A stretch of 64,000 bases of DNA from Panulirus ornatus. Taxonomy: Eukaryota; Arthropoda; Malacostraca; Decapoda; Palinuridae. Where the stretch lies: positions 48,135,954-48,199,953 of the forward strand of contig NC_092234.1 of the NCBI RefSeq assembly GCF_036320965.1. The letters run 5' to 3'. A model generated the notes under the pieces. That model saw nothing but the letters and a program-made list of their open reading frames with translations, was not told where the DNA came from and ran no database searches. Both the position numbers and the translations under genes were made by a program. Shown here in pieces: positions 20,400 through 32,178 of this stretch (its first letter is position 1; the number at the start of each line of letters is the position of its first letter).

Positions 20400-20865
20400 C
20401 ACACAAACGTAAATAGCAGTTCTCATCAATTTCACCACTGTATCAATAAGCTTCAATGTCTAAGCTACATTTTTCTCCAACTTCACTATTTTCTTGTCAA
20501 AAACACCATGCATGAAAACTATCACTCCAGTAACACAACTATAAACATTTACTTCCCCTTTAAAAGTTCTGGGGAAGTCTGTCTCGATACACTGCGGCGA
20601 GGCGACGCGACGCTGACACAATCACTGTCACAATATCACTTCTGCCTCCTCAAGTCAATCTCTCAGCCACAGTGCAGGCCTTCATCGTTGAAATCGGTCT
20701 TGCCTTCAGACGTCTTATCGATGTCTCTCATGGTAACTCCAGCGGACGCGTCCAGCACCACCCACTCTGCACATGGCGTAGCCCTGTCGTCCGTATGTCG
20801 CGAGCAACCGATGCCGTCTACCACGTCGCCCGTGTATTTCGCCTCCCGGAGGGCTCACAGTCTTC

Positions 20866-21249
20866 TCAAGCCTGCTTCCTGGGAATGTCGTGCCATCGCC
20901 CGAAGATCTGAATTTTGGCCAAGTCTCCCGTGAAGTAGTCCACCTCTTCCTCAAACACCCGCACCAGGTCATCAGCCACCTCCCGTGGTAACAACAGCGT
21001 GTAGTCCAGGTCCAGATTATCACGACAGATCTTCCTCCACCTCAAACTGGAAGCTTTGACAGTAGGGAAGGTCAAGTCCAGACCCTTGTAGAGATAGGAG
21101 GAACCTGACATGTTCATCTCTGCTGGATTGTTAGGCACGATGCTCACCCCGACCGGGTCAAGAGGTAGTTTACCTGCCTCAGACGGCATGTGTGAGGTGC
21201 CACCGTCTGCTGGCCTCTTCCTCTTACTTCTAATCACAAACTGGTCCAT
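20866..21249 (-). CDS. ALKBH2: ALKBH2-like DNA dioxygenase, N-terminal part only
   Basis: This 127-codon frame starts in a strong context (GCCATGG). Residues 71-127 align with human ALKBH2: W-R-x-I, then LDLDYTLLL, then EEEVDYFTGDLAKIQIFGRW and H-x-x-PRKQA (human EKEVEYFTGALARVQVFGKW). ALKBH2 is the nuclear Fe(II)/2-oxoglutarate dioxygenase that reverses 1-methyladenine and 3-methylcytosine in double-stranded DNA. MDQFVIR resembles its N-terminal PCNA-binding APIM motif (RFLVK), with Gln for the first basic residue, and SKRKRP could be a nuclear signal. The frame stops straight after RKQA, before the iron-binding His-x-Asp...His and 2-oxoglutarate residues, so it cannot be active alone. Human ALKBH2 has 261 residues. 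Either this is one exon (CAG-GC at the end could be a rare GC donor), or the gene is truncated. No remaining domain was found downstream. Confidence 0.75.
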   Translation of the reverse strand: MDQFVIRSKRKRPADGGTSHMPSEAGKLPLDPVGVSIVPNNPAEMNMSGSSYLYKGLDLTFPTVKASSLRWRKICRDNLDLDYTLLLPREVADDLVRVFEEEVDYFTGDLAKIQIFGRWHDIPRKQA

Positions 21250-21298
21250 GGCTGGCTACTTCAACCTTTACTCAGCAGAAGACTCCTAAAGTCCTTCC

Positions 21299-21306
21299 TA
21301 TTTATA
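21299..21306 (-). promoter_or_regulatory. TATA box (TATAAATA) upstream of the ALKBH2-like gene
   Basis: TATAAATAGG on the minus strand lies 50 nt before the ATG, placing transcription start near 21275 with a very short leader. Its spacing suits a focused promoter and argues against a processed retrocopy, which would normally lack one. Confidence 0.5.
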
Positions 21307-21575
21307 CGTAGAGGAGTTGAGGGACGTGACAACAAACAAGCACTTTGTAACATTTCCACTTCAGCTACATCGGCCAAAACATAACGAGCTCTTGGCCTGG
21401 TTTATTTCTCTTTTTCCCCCCCACACACACACCACAACTATACCAAATGTGATTTTCTGACACAATTCTCTCACAACGTAAGACTTAGTTATCGATAAAT
21501 GTAAGTATTTCTGTCTCACTTTCACCTTCCAGCACCGATCGTCTCAGAACACCCGAAGCCAAACAATCTTTCCCT

Positions 21576-21580
<5 letters not shown>
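21307..21580. other. Non-repetitive stretch upstream of the ALKBH2-like gene
   Basis: No gene or repeat recognised. A CA-rich patch lies at 21419-21432. The region may hold promoter elements, but I can name none. Confidence 0.4.

Positions 21581-21622
<42 letters not shown>
21581..21622. repeat. (TA)n microsatellite
   Basis: About 20 TA units directly before the short RTE-related element. Confidence 0.95.
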
Positions 21623-21624
<2 letters not shown>

Positions 21625-21830
21625 ATCCTTTGGGATAGGGGAGAAAGAATACTTCCCACGTATTTCCACGTAAGAGGTGACTGAAAGGGGAAGGAGCTGG
21701 GGGCTGGAAATCCTTACCTCCCGTTTTTACTTTTCCAAAAGAAGGAGCAGAGAAGGGGGCCAAGTGAGGATATTCCCTCAAAGGCTCGGTCCTCTGTTCT
21801 TAACGCTACCTCGCTAACGCGGGAAATGAC

Positions 21831-21833
<3 letters not shown>
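21623..21833 (+). mobile_element. Short non-autonomous RTE-related element, diverged copy
   Basis: It starts TTATCCTTTGGGATAGGGGA and ends GCTACCTCGCTAACGCGGGA plus AATGACGAA. It matches the copy at 5449-5686 along its length with small deletions. (TA)n flanks it on both sides. Confidence 0.85.

Positions 21834-21914
<81 letters not shown>
21834..21914. repeat. (TA)n microsatellite at the duplication start
   Basis: About 40 TA units mark the left border of copy 1. Confidence 0.95.
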
Positions 21915-21918
<4 letters not shown>

Positions 21919-22580
21919 CAAATTATTTTCGTATGAACAAATATCGGAAATTCGTCTCCCGATTCGGGGTTTGAGTCTGAGCTGCTGAGTTGGGTCGTTG
22001 GTCGGCCAAGCTGTTCATTGAAAGCCTTGGCTCGCACGGCACACACCACAACCTCATTAGCCTGGTACACCTCTTTCTTGTTACACGCCCAGAGCCTTGA
22101 ATTTCCTCGCTCTGTCTCATGGATTGGAGGCCATGTCGGTGTTTATCGCGCCTTCTGATTTCACTAGTAATATCTTTATAGTCCCCCCTCCCCGTGTCTG
22201 TCGTGCCAAATAGGAATTTTGGGTTATTGAGTGTTCAATAGGGAACGTGCCTTCCCTGGATTTCCCAAGTGTGAGTCGCGAAACACCTCTCCCGTCTGTG
22301 CCCCAGAGAGTGAGGTCATGCTGATTTCAGTCGTTCCTATGAGTCCAAATCTCTTGCTTCGTCAGGAGGGGAAGTGAGAGATATATGCTCTACTTTTATA
22401 ACCCTGCGCTTTCGCCTGCCCTGAGAGGTAGTGTTAGCACCTAGGGATATCCTCTTCATGAGGATATTATAGTGGCTTGAAGAACGTTGTCAGTGATTTC
22501 TCCACTGTCGTCTTGAAGGTCCGCAGGATCCACCCTGCCATCTCTTTTTAAAAAGAGGCAGCCGTTGTCTTGTGTTCGTT
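21915..22580. other. Non-repetitive part of duplication copy 1
   Basis: About 660 bp of mixed composition, matched with noise by 31386-32100. No open frame of interest and no recognised family; probably an old dispersed element or plain intergenic DNA. Confidence 0.5.
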
Positions 22581-22607
22581 CAAGTTTAAGGGAAGGTCGT
22601 CAGACAT

Positions 22608-22610
<3 letters not shown>

Positions 22611-22676
<66 letters not shown>

Positions 22677-22763
22677 CTCTATCTGGAGGAGCTGGAACTT
22701 TGTTTTTCTATTTCCAATGAAAAGTATGTTGTTCAGGGTGGCCCATCGCAAGTCTGTGTTTAC

Positions 22764-22828
<65 letters not shown>

Positions 22829-22915
22829 AGGAGCTGGAACTTTTTTTTTTCCTAATGCTAATGAAAAGTATGTTGCTCAGGGTGGCCCATCGCAAGTCTT
22901 GTGTTTACACCTTTC
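22611..22915. repeat. Two ~147-bp tandem units, each with (CT)n
   Basis: (CT)n at 22611-22672 and at 22770-22826 are each followed by TGGAGGAGCTGGAACTTT, then AATGAAAAGTATGTTG, GGGTGGCCCATCGCAAGTCT and GTGTTTACACCTT. Noisy counterparts lie at 32130-32440 in copy 2. Confidence 0.92.
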
Positions 22916-23015
22916 TGTAGGTTGTCTGTGTCTTGTGTTGATGAGGTTATCATACTTAATCTAGTATGATGAACAGAGGATGATATGACACTACGACTCG
23001 TAACGGAGATGTGCT

Positions 23016-23315
23016 GTGTATGGCACTTGTGGGATGATTGGGACTACTGTACGTCCCACTAGTGGGATGATTGGGACTACTGTACGTCCCCCTAGTGGGA
23101 TGATTGGGACTACTGTACGTCCCCCTAGTGGGATGATTGGGACTACTGCACATCCCACTAGTGGGATGATTGGGACTACTGTACATCCCACTAGCAGGAT
23201 GATTGGGACTACTGTACATCCCACTAGTGGGATGATTGGGACTACTGTACATTCCCCTAGTGGGATGATAGGGACAGTACGTCCCAATAGTGGGATGACT
23301 GGGACAACCTGACTG
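23016..23315. repeat. 33-bp minisatellite with palindromic junction, about 9 copies
   Basis: The unit is GGGATGATTGGGACTACTGT plus ACGTCCCACTAGT. Some junctions form the perfect palindrome CATCCCACTAGTGGGATG (23151-23168). As 33 is divisible by three, frames stay open. Noisy counterparts lie at 32560-32850. Confidence 0.94.
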
Positions 23316-23397
23316 GTTATATGCTGACGAAGGAGACGAGAGGCGGAGGAAGACCTGAAGAGGCAGGCGGAGTATATATGATGTTGGAGTGTCAGCT

Positions 23398-25870
23398 GGT
23401 GGTGGTGATGGTGATGGTGATGGTGGGTGGTGATGGTGGTGGTGGTGGTGGTGGTGGTGATGATGGTGGTGGTGATGATGGTGGTGGTGGTGATGATGGT
23501 GGTGGTGGTGATGATGGTGGTGTTGGTGATGATGACGATGGTGGTGATGATGATGATGATGGTGGTGATGATGGTGGTGTTGGTGATGATGACGATGGTG
23601 GTGATGATGGTGGTGGTGGTGATGATGATGGTGGTGATGATGGTGGTAGTGGTGGTGGTGATGATGGTGGTGGTGATGATGATGGTGGTGGTGATGATGG
23701 TGGTGGTGGTGATGATGGTGTGGTGGTGATGATGGTGGTGGTGATGATGGTGGTGGTGGTGATGATGGTGGTGGTGGTGATGATGGTGGTGTTGGTGATG
23801 ATGGTGGTGTTGGTGATGATGACGATAGTGGTGATGATGATGATGATGGTGGTGATGATGGTGGTGTTGGTGATGATGACGATGGTGGTGATGATGGTGG
23901 TGGTGGTGATGATGATGGTGATGATGATGGTGATGGTGATGATGATGGTGGTGGTGGTGATGATGGTGGTGGTGATGATGATGGTGGTGATGATGGTGGT
24001 AGTGGTGGTGGTGATGATGATGGTGGTGGTGATGATGGTGGTGGTGATGATGGTGGTAGTGGTGGTGGTGATGATGGTGGTGGTGGTGATGTGAGGGGTG
24101 ATGATGGTGTAGTGGTGGTTGATGATGGTGGTGTGTGGTGATGATGATGGTGGTGGTGATGAGGGGTGGTGGTGATGATTGGTGGTGAGATGTGGTGGTG
24201 ATGATGGTGGGGGTGATGATGGTGGTGTGATGGTGTGGTATGGGTGTGTATGATGATGGTGGGGTGATAATGGTGGTAGTGGTGGTGTTGATGGGGTGGT
24301 GATGATGGTGGTAGTGTGGTGGTAGTGGTGGTGAGATGGTGGTGGGATGATGATGGTGGTGATGATGGTGGGTGGTGTGATGATGGATGGTGGTGATGAT
24401 GGTGGTTGTGTGGTGGTGATGATGGGATGATGGGTGGTGGTGGGGTGATGATGGTGGTGTGATGATGGTGGGGTGATGATGTGGTGGTGGTGATGATTGG
24501 TGGTGTGAGGTGTTGGTGGTTGGTGATGAGGTGGTGGTGATGATGGTGGTGGTGGTGATGATGGTGGGGTGGTGTGGTGATGATGGGGTGGTGATGAGGG
24601 TGGTGGTGGTGGTGGTGGTGTGTTGATGATGGTGGTGGTGATGATGGTGGTGGTGTGATGGTGGGTGGTGATGATGGATGGTGGTGGTGATGATGGTGGT
24701 GATGATGGTGGTAGTGGTGGTGGTGGTGATGATGGTGGTGGTGATGATGGTGGTGGTGATGATGGTGGTGGTGATGATGATGGTGGTGGTGATGATGGTG
24801 GTGATAATGGTGGTGGTGGTGGTGATGATGGTGGTGGTGATGATGGTGGTGGTGGTGATTGATGGTGGTGGTGATGATGGTGGTAGTGGGGTGGTGATGG
24901 TGGTGGTGATGAGTTGGTGGTGGTGAGAGGTGGTAGGTGGTGGTGGTGATGATGATGGTGGGTGGTGATGATGATGGTGGTGATGATGGTGGTAGTGGTG
25001 ATGATGGTGGTGGTGATGATAGTGGTTGTGGTGATTGATGGTGGTGGTGGTGATGATGGTGGTGGTGATGATGGTTGGTTGTGGTGTGATGGTGGTGGGG
25101 GGTGTTGTGGTTGGTGGTGTGATGTGATGGTGTTGGTGGTGGTGTGAGGTGGTGGTGATGATGATGGTGTTGGTGGTGGTGGTGATGATGGTGGTAATGG
25201 TGATGATGGTGGTGTGATGATGGTGGTGGTGATGATGGTGGTGGTGGTCGTGGTGATGATGGTGTGGGATGATGATGGTTGGTGGTGATGATGGATGGTG
25301 GTGGTGATGATGGTGGTAGTTGGTGGTGGTGGTGGTGGTGGGTGATGATGGTGGTGGTGGGATGATGGTGGTGGTGATGATGATGGTGGTTGATGATTGG
25401 TGGTAGTGTGTGGTGGTGATGATGATAGTGGTGTTGATGGATTGGTGGTGGTGATGATGGTGGTGGTGGTGATGATGATGGTGGTGATGATGATGGTGGT
25501 GATGATGGTGGTGGTGATGATGGTGGTGGTGATGATGGTGTAGTGGTGTGGTGGTGGTGGTGGATGATGGTGGTGGTGTGGTGGTGATGATTGGTGGTGG
25601 TGGTGATGGTGGTGGTATGGTGGATGATTGGTGTGGATGAAGATGGTGGTGGTGATGATGGTGGTGGTGGTGATGATGGTGGTAGTGGTGGTGATGATGG
25701 GGGGGTGGTGATGATGGTGGGTGAGAAGATGGTGAAGGTGGTGGTGGTGAAAATTGTGATGGTGGAGAGGATGGTGGTAGTGGTGGTGATAGATGGTGGG
25801 GTTTTGATGATGGTGGAAGTGGTGGTGATGAAGGTGGTGGAGTGATGGTGTGTAGGTGGTGATGATGGTG
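23398..25870. repeat. GGT/GAT trinucleotide array, 2.5 kb
   Basis: The array mixes GGTGGTGATGATGGTGGTG units. It is clean to about 24070, then increasingly irregular with single-base indels (GTGTGGTG, TGATTGG) to 25870. The 975-codon His/Pro/Ser/Thr frame on the minus strand is an artefact of translating it. Confidence 0.95.
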
Positions 25871-26190
25871 GTTGAGATTGCATGAGGTGTGTAGTTGAAG
25901 TGCAGGAGTTAGATCAGGACGTTGAGATCAAGTCAGTGGAGAGGAGCATCATGATGAGGGGAGAATCATGTGTGTGTATGAGGATCATCAGGATTATGTC
26001 ATCTTCAGTGTGGAGGAGGAGGAGCGAGCTTGAGTATTAGCATCATTATGACGAGTAGGATTGTTATGTGTATTATGATCATTATTGATTATGATCTTCA
26101 GTGATGTATGTATGCATCATGAGTGTGTTTATGAGCATCATAGGATTAGTATGTATCAGCATCATGTAGTTATCATCACTTATTATGATT
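25871..26190. other. Transition between GGT/GAT and ATT/ATC arrays
   Basis: Degenerate sequence mixing GATCAGGA, GAGGAGGAGCGAGC and TATTATGATC words. It looks like a low-quality consensus of the array junction rather than unique DNA. Confidence 0.5.
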
Positions 26191-29005
26191 ATTAGTCTGA
26201 GCATTTTATTATGTATCATCATATATATCATCATTGATTATGATCAGTCAGTATTACGATTTGTATTATATATTATCATCATTCTATTAGCATCAATTAT
26301 TATTATAATTCATGTATTATTATATCTACATATTATTATGCAGCATTATTTATCTCATCTTTATGAGCTTTCATTATTAGTATTTGTCATCATTAATTAT
26401 TAGCATCATTTTTTACTATTATTATTTTTTATTATTTATTATCATTATCAATTATTAGTATTATCATTATTATTCGTCATCAGTATTACTATTATTGATT
26501 ATCATTATTATTATCATCATTCCAGACAATTATTATCACCATTATTATTATCATCATCATTATTATAGAATCAATCCATTATTACGATCATCATCATTAT
26601 TATTATATTATATATATTCATTATTATTTATGTTCATCATTTATTATTATTATCATCCTTTTTTATTCAGTCATCAATTAGTATTATCATCATTATTACC
26701 CTATTATTATGATTAATATATAATCACCATGATTATCACCATTATTTATGAGTCATCAGTATTACGATTATTTATTATCATTAAGAAAATTGTAATTTTG
26801 TTTATCATCTTCATTATCTCATGCATTATTAGCTATTATACTTATATCACATTTATTATTATCTCATTATTAGTATCATCATTATTATTAACATTATTGT
26901 ATTATCATCATGTAGTTATTATTATCATCATCATTTATTATTTATCATCTTCATTAGTAGCATCATGAGACTCTATGAATTATTATGGCATCATTTTTTA
27001 TTATCATCATTATTACTATTATTATTTCATCATTAGTTATATTATCATCATACAACTTTTAGTTATCATCATCAGTATTAGCAGCTCATTATTGTACTAT
27101 TATTATATATTATCATCATTATTATTATGTATCAGCATTATTATTATCTCATTTTACCTATTATATTATCATGATTATTAGCAGCATTGTATGTATTATT
27201 ATCATCTTTCTTATTATCTCAATGCATTATTATCATCATTATTACTACTTATTATTATTATCATCATTAATTATAATCATCATGTATTATTATCATCAAT
27301 GATTATTAGCATCATTACTGATTATTATCATCATTAGTACTATTAGTTATTATTACAGCTCATTATTTATCATCATTATTATTATCATCATTATTATTAT
27401 CATCATTTTTTACTATTATTATTATATCATCATATATGATTATTATCATCAATTATTATATCATCATTATTATTATCATCATTATTATTATTAGCATCAT
27501 TATTATTATCATCCATCATTATTATCATTATTACTATTATTATCATCATTATTATTATGCATCCTTATTATTTTTTTCATCATTATTAGCATCCCAGTAT
27601 TACTATTATTATTCCCTATTATTATTACAGTCTTCTTAGTATCATCATTATTATCATCATTATTACATTATATTATTATCTCTTGATTATTATAATCATT
27701 ATTATTAAGCATCAGTATTACTATATATTATTATTCATTATTATTATCATTCATTATTATCTAAATCATTATTACCTATGATTATCATCATTTTTTATTA
27801 TCATCATTATTACTAATTATTATTATCATCATCATGTTATTATCATCATTATGACTATTATTATCATCCTTAGTTTCATTTATTATCATCATCATTATTA
27901 TTACTCTTATTATTATCATTATTATATCATCATTATTATATCATCATTATACTATGATTATCATCATTATATCAACGATTATTACGATTATTATTCAGCA
28001 TTATCATTAGTTATCAATCAGCATTATTATTACCTATTATTATTATCATTATTATATCATCATTATTCTTATCATCATTCGTTACTATTATATTATATCA
28101 TTATTATCATCCTTACTTACTATTATTATTATCATATGTATTATCATCACTTATTATATCATCATCATTAGTATCATCATTATTACTAAGTATTAATCAT
28201 CATTATTAATTATCATCAATTATTACTGCTTATTATATTATTGATCATCCATTATGTATTATCATCAATATTATTATCATCATATTACTAATTATCCTCC
28301 ATTATTATTATTTAGCTCAGTATCATCATAATCATATTCGTCATATTATCAGTCATTAATTAATCATTATTTTACCTCATCATCATTATCTATCATCATA
28401 TTATTATGTATCACATTATTAGTTATCTTCAACATATTATTTTCCTCATGATTATTATTATCATCATTATCATCACTTATCAATTATTATCATCAGTATT
28501 ATACATTATTATGACTCATCATCTCATCTATTATTATCATATTTATGTTATATTATCATCATTGATTATAAGACATTCATCATTATTATTATCACATTGA
28601 TCATCATTATCAATTATGAAATCAGTTATTATTATCATACAATTATTACTATTATTATTATCAATTAGCAGCATCATCATATTATCAGCATTATATGTAT
28701 CATCATTTTTTTTATTACTATTATTATTATCATTATTATCACCATGTATTATCATTATTATTATGCATCATTATCATCCTCATCATGATCATCATCATTA
28801 TCATTATCATCACATTATCATCATTAATAATTTATCCATTATCATTATTATTATATCATCAGTATCATTATGCATCATCATTATCATCATTATCATTTCA
28901 TATTATTACATTATCCATTATCATAATTATATCATCATTATCATAGCATCTCATCATTATCCTTTATCACGTATTATTATCCTCATGATTATCAAGCGCT
29001 CATGT
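26191..29005. repeat. ATT/ATC trinucleotide array, ~2.8 kb
   Basis: Words such as ATTATTATTATCATCATTAT fill the region, with many single-base irregularities. The long Ile/Tyr/Ser/Leu frames on the plus strand come from reading it in different phases. Confidence 0.93.
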
Positions 29006-29079
29006 TATTAGCTCTTAGGAGCCAGTACAAGTCCCTCATGATTATGTCAGTTAGTATAATTGATAATTCGCATCACGCC

Positions 29080-29345
29080 ACCCAGCCTTCTAATCAGACT
29101 CCCCCACCCCGCCCACAGCCCCACCCACCCCACCCTCCCCCCACCATAATACCCAGTGGTCCCTCCAGCATGGTACACACCATGCCTCCCCAGCCAACCC
29201 GACCCAGCCCCCCCAATGTGCCCCCCCGCCCCGCCCCGCCCTCCCGCCCCTCCTCCACATACAGACTCTCCTCCCCATCTCTACCCCTCCCCTGACCACC
29301 CCCCCCATTTCCCCCCATCATTATACCCCCCCCCCCCCCCTTACC
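29080..29345. repeat. C-rich low-complexity block
   Basis: CCCCACCC and CCCCGCCCCGCC words with a C run near 29327-29340. Its counterpart in copy 2, at 38970-39230, has longer homopolymers. Confidence 0.8.
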
Positions 29346-29856
29346 CCACCTTTAAGGGTGGGGAGCTGCCCCATTGTGCTGGGCCAACCACAGCCGGTAA
29401 ATCGGATCTGTAGTATGAATCTGATTTTAGCGGGGCGGTGCGTGGGACTTGTGGTCAGTGGTAGAAGTTTAGGTGGGTTATTATGACCCTCAATATCTCT
29501 CTCTCACATCTCGTCTCGACTCTCCTCACTCACTCGATCTCTCATCTCTCTCTCTCTCCTCCTCTCCCCAGGGATGGCAAGCCCGACCTCGACGCCACGA
29601 GACGCAGGCCGCTTCGGCAGACACTCCCAAACAGCCTGGTTCCATCAGCGATCCACAAACATGTGTGTGTTGTGTGTGAGTGTGTGTGTGAGTGTGTGTG
29701 GTTTGAGAGTGGTAAGGGTGGGGAGGGGGGCGGAGAGGGACTGTAAGCGTAGTCCCGCCTGACGGCAGGTGCTCGTGTGGGGTGTGTGTGTGGGGTGGGT
29801 GTGGAGTGTGTGGGGGGGAAGGGAAGGTATGTAATGACGCTCCCTCCCTGGGGGAT

Positions 29857-29901
<45 letters not shown>

Positions 29902-29940
29902 ACAGTTATATTGCCAAACGCGTTGGGTATTGACTGCTAC
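29346..29940. other. Mixed block with CT, GT and (GA)n tracts
   Basis: Contains CT-rich 29497-29570, GT-rich 29660-29700 and (GA)n at 29858-29897. Counterparts lie at 39230-39760. No gene supported. Confidence 0.6.
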
Positions 29941-30110
29941 AGGTCGTATTTATGCCTATCAATCTATGCAGTCTATCTATCTATTTAATCTATCTAACTA
30001 AGTCAGCTATCTATCAATTATCTATATCAGCTATATCTATCTATTTATGCTATCATCATATATTTAGCATCTATCTATCTATATCATCAACTACTATCGG
30101 TCTATCTATA
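29941..30110. repeat. Degenerate (CTAT)n tetranucleotide tract
   Basis: CTATCTATCTATTTA-type words, matched in copy 2 at 39795-39920. Confidence 0.8.
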
Positions 30111-30174
30111 AGCAGTCACCTAAGGGATGCGGGACAGAACCTCGCATTGTTTTGGTTGACGTGAACCAACTCAA

Positions 30175-30752
30175 CCATCCAGTCTGGTCTACTAACACCC
30201 TGATGTTTACTAACACCCCCACCCAGCTGGTCTACTAACACCCAGCCTGGACTTCTAACTCCAGCTGGTTCTATTAACGTCCATCTGGTCTACATAACAA
30301 CACCCAGATGGGTCAACTAACACCCAGCTGGTCTACAAACACCCAGACTGGACTTCTAACGTCCAGCTGGTCTATTAACGTCCAGCTGGTCTACAAATAA
30401 CACCCATGTGGTCTACTAACAACACCCAGCTGTATACTAATCACCAGGCTGGTCTGCTACCGTCCAGCAGGCTACTAACGTCCAGCTGGCTACTAATAAC
30501 ACCCATGTGGTCCTATCTAAACAAACACCCAGCTGGTTTACTAACACCCAGACTGTCTGCTACGTCCAGCTGGTCTACTAACAGTCCAGACTGGTCTACT
30601 TAAAACACAGAGCTGGTCTACTAACTCCGCTGGTCTGTTAAACGTCCAGCTGGTCTACTAAACGTCAGCTGGTCTGCTAACGTCCCAGCTGTCGACTAAC
30701 GTCCAGCTGGTCTACTAACACCCAGCGGTCTACTAACGTCCAGTGGTCTACT
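30175..30752. repeat. 19-bp minisatellite, noisy copy, about 30 units
   Basis: The unit is CAGCTGGTCTACTAACGTC with ACACC and ATAACACC variants. Units here carry many one-base errors compared with the clean array at 40005-40567. Confidence 0.92.
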
Positions 30753-30769
30753 TTTCAGTTGCATGATAA

Positions 30770-31060
30770 TGTTAACAATTATCAACATGTTAATGTGGCT
30801 CTTTAACTTACCATGTGTATGATGTAGAACATGTTTATATACGGGTTATAATCTCAAGTGGTGCATTGGGTCAGCCTTCATCTGATGCACCAGAGATCCC
30901 CAGATCGAACCTCTTAGTGAGGCGGGTGTTCATCGGCCCGCCTGGGTTTCGAAGTTTTGGAGCGGCATTCGGCCACACTCCAACCCAGGGGTAGTTTTTT
31001 TATTCTGCTCTCGAGGCCTGGTCGATAGATAGGTACCTGGCAAAGCTGGGATATATATAT
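30770..31060 (+). mobile_element. SINE-like segment, noisy copy
   Basis: Counterpart of 40575-40855, with extra bases (for example GGGTTTCGAAGTTTT for GGGTTCGAATTTT). See that entry for family evidence. Confidence 0.55.
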
Positions 31061-31385
31061 ATATATATATATATAGTATATATATATATATATATATATA
31101 TATGATATATATAAAATTGTAATAAAATATTTCTTTTAAACTATTCGCCATTTTCCCCGCGTTAAAGAGTAGCGTTAAGAACAGAAGACTGGGCCTTTTT
31201 TTGGGAAAATCCTCCCTAGCCCCCTCTGTAATATATATAAAAAATATATATATATATATATGAAATATAATATATATATATAGATATAAATATATTATTA
31301 TGTATATATAATATATAAAAAATATAGATATATATATATAAAAATATATATAAAAATATATTATATATATATATATATAATACCA
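31061..31385. repeat. (TA)n-rich junction between the duplication copies
   Basis: Broken (TA)n at 31032-31105 and 31230-31380 encloses the minus-strand half of the short RTE-related element (31134-31232). Interrupted TATAAAATA words suggest sequencing noise in a pure (TA)n tract. Confidence 0.8.
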
Positions 31386-32146
31386 ATTATTTTCGTATGA
31401 ACAAATATCGGAAATTCGCCCTTTTCCCGTTTCGGGGTTTGGGAGCCCCGAGCGCGATTTGGGGTCTTTGGGTGGGCCCAACTGTTCTTTAGAAAGCCTT
31501 GGCTCGCAGGGCACACCCCAAAACCCCTCTTTAAACCCCGGTTACACCTTTTTCCCTTGTTAACGCCCAGACCCCTTGAATTTCCTCGCTCTGTCCCAGG
31601 GAAATTGGGGGCCCAGCCCGGTTTTTTAACGCCCCTTCTGTTTCACAAGAAATATCTTTAAAGCCCCCCCCTCCCCGGCCCTGTTCGGGGCCAAATGGAA
31701 AAATTTTGGGGTTTTTGATTGTTCAATAGGGAACGTGCCTTCCCTGGTTTTCCCCAAATGGGGAGTCGCGAAACCCCTCCCCCGCTTTTGCCCCAGAGAG
31801 TGGGGGTCAGGGCTGATTTCATTTCTTTCCCCTATGATCCAAACCCTCTTTTTTCGTCGGGGGGAAAGTGAGAGATATATGCTCTACTTTTATAACCCCC
31901 CCTTTTCCCCTCCCCCCTGAGGGGTTTGGTTTTAGCCCCCTGGGGATACCCTCTTCAGGGAGGATATTATAGTGGCTTGAAGAAGGGGTTGTCAGTGATT
32001 TTTCCCCAAATTTGTCGCCCTTAAAGGGGTCCCGAAAGGAAATCCCCCCTGCCATCTCTTTTTAAAAAGGGGGCACCCCTTTGTCTTGGGTTCGTTCAAT
32101 TTTTTAAGGGGAAGGTCGTCAAAAATTATTCCCCTCCTCTCTCCCC

Positions 32147-32178
<32 letters not shown>

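Larger units (their letters stand above)
21834..31385 (+). repeat. Copy 1 of a ~9.5-kb direct duplication
   Basis: The order of landmarks is: (TA)n; the segment starting AATTATTTTCGTATGAACAA (21918); two (CT)n tracts; a 33-bp array; a GGTGAT array; an ATT/ATC array; a C-rich block; the 19-bp CAGCTGG array; a SINE-like piece; (TA)n. The same landmarks recur in the same order and orientation from 31385 to about 41200. Copy 1 is clean up to about 30.1 kb and noisy after that. Confidence 0.85.

Noticed and set aside
22956..25883. 975-codon His/Pro/Ser/Thr-rich frame on the minus strand
   Set aside because: Translation of the GGT/GAT trinucleotide array; the frame survives only because stops are rare in that simple sequence.
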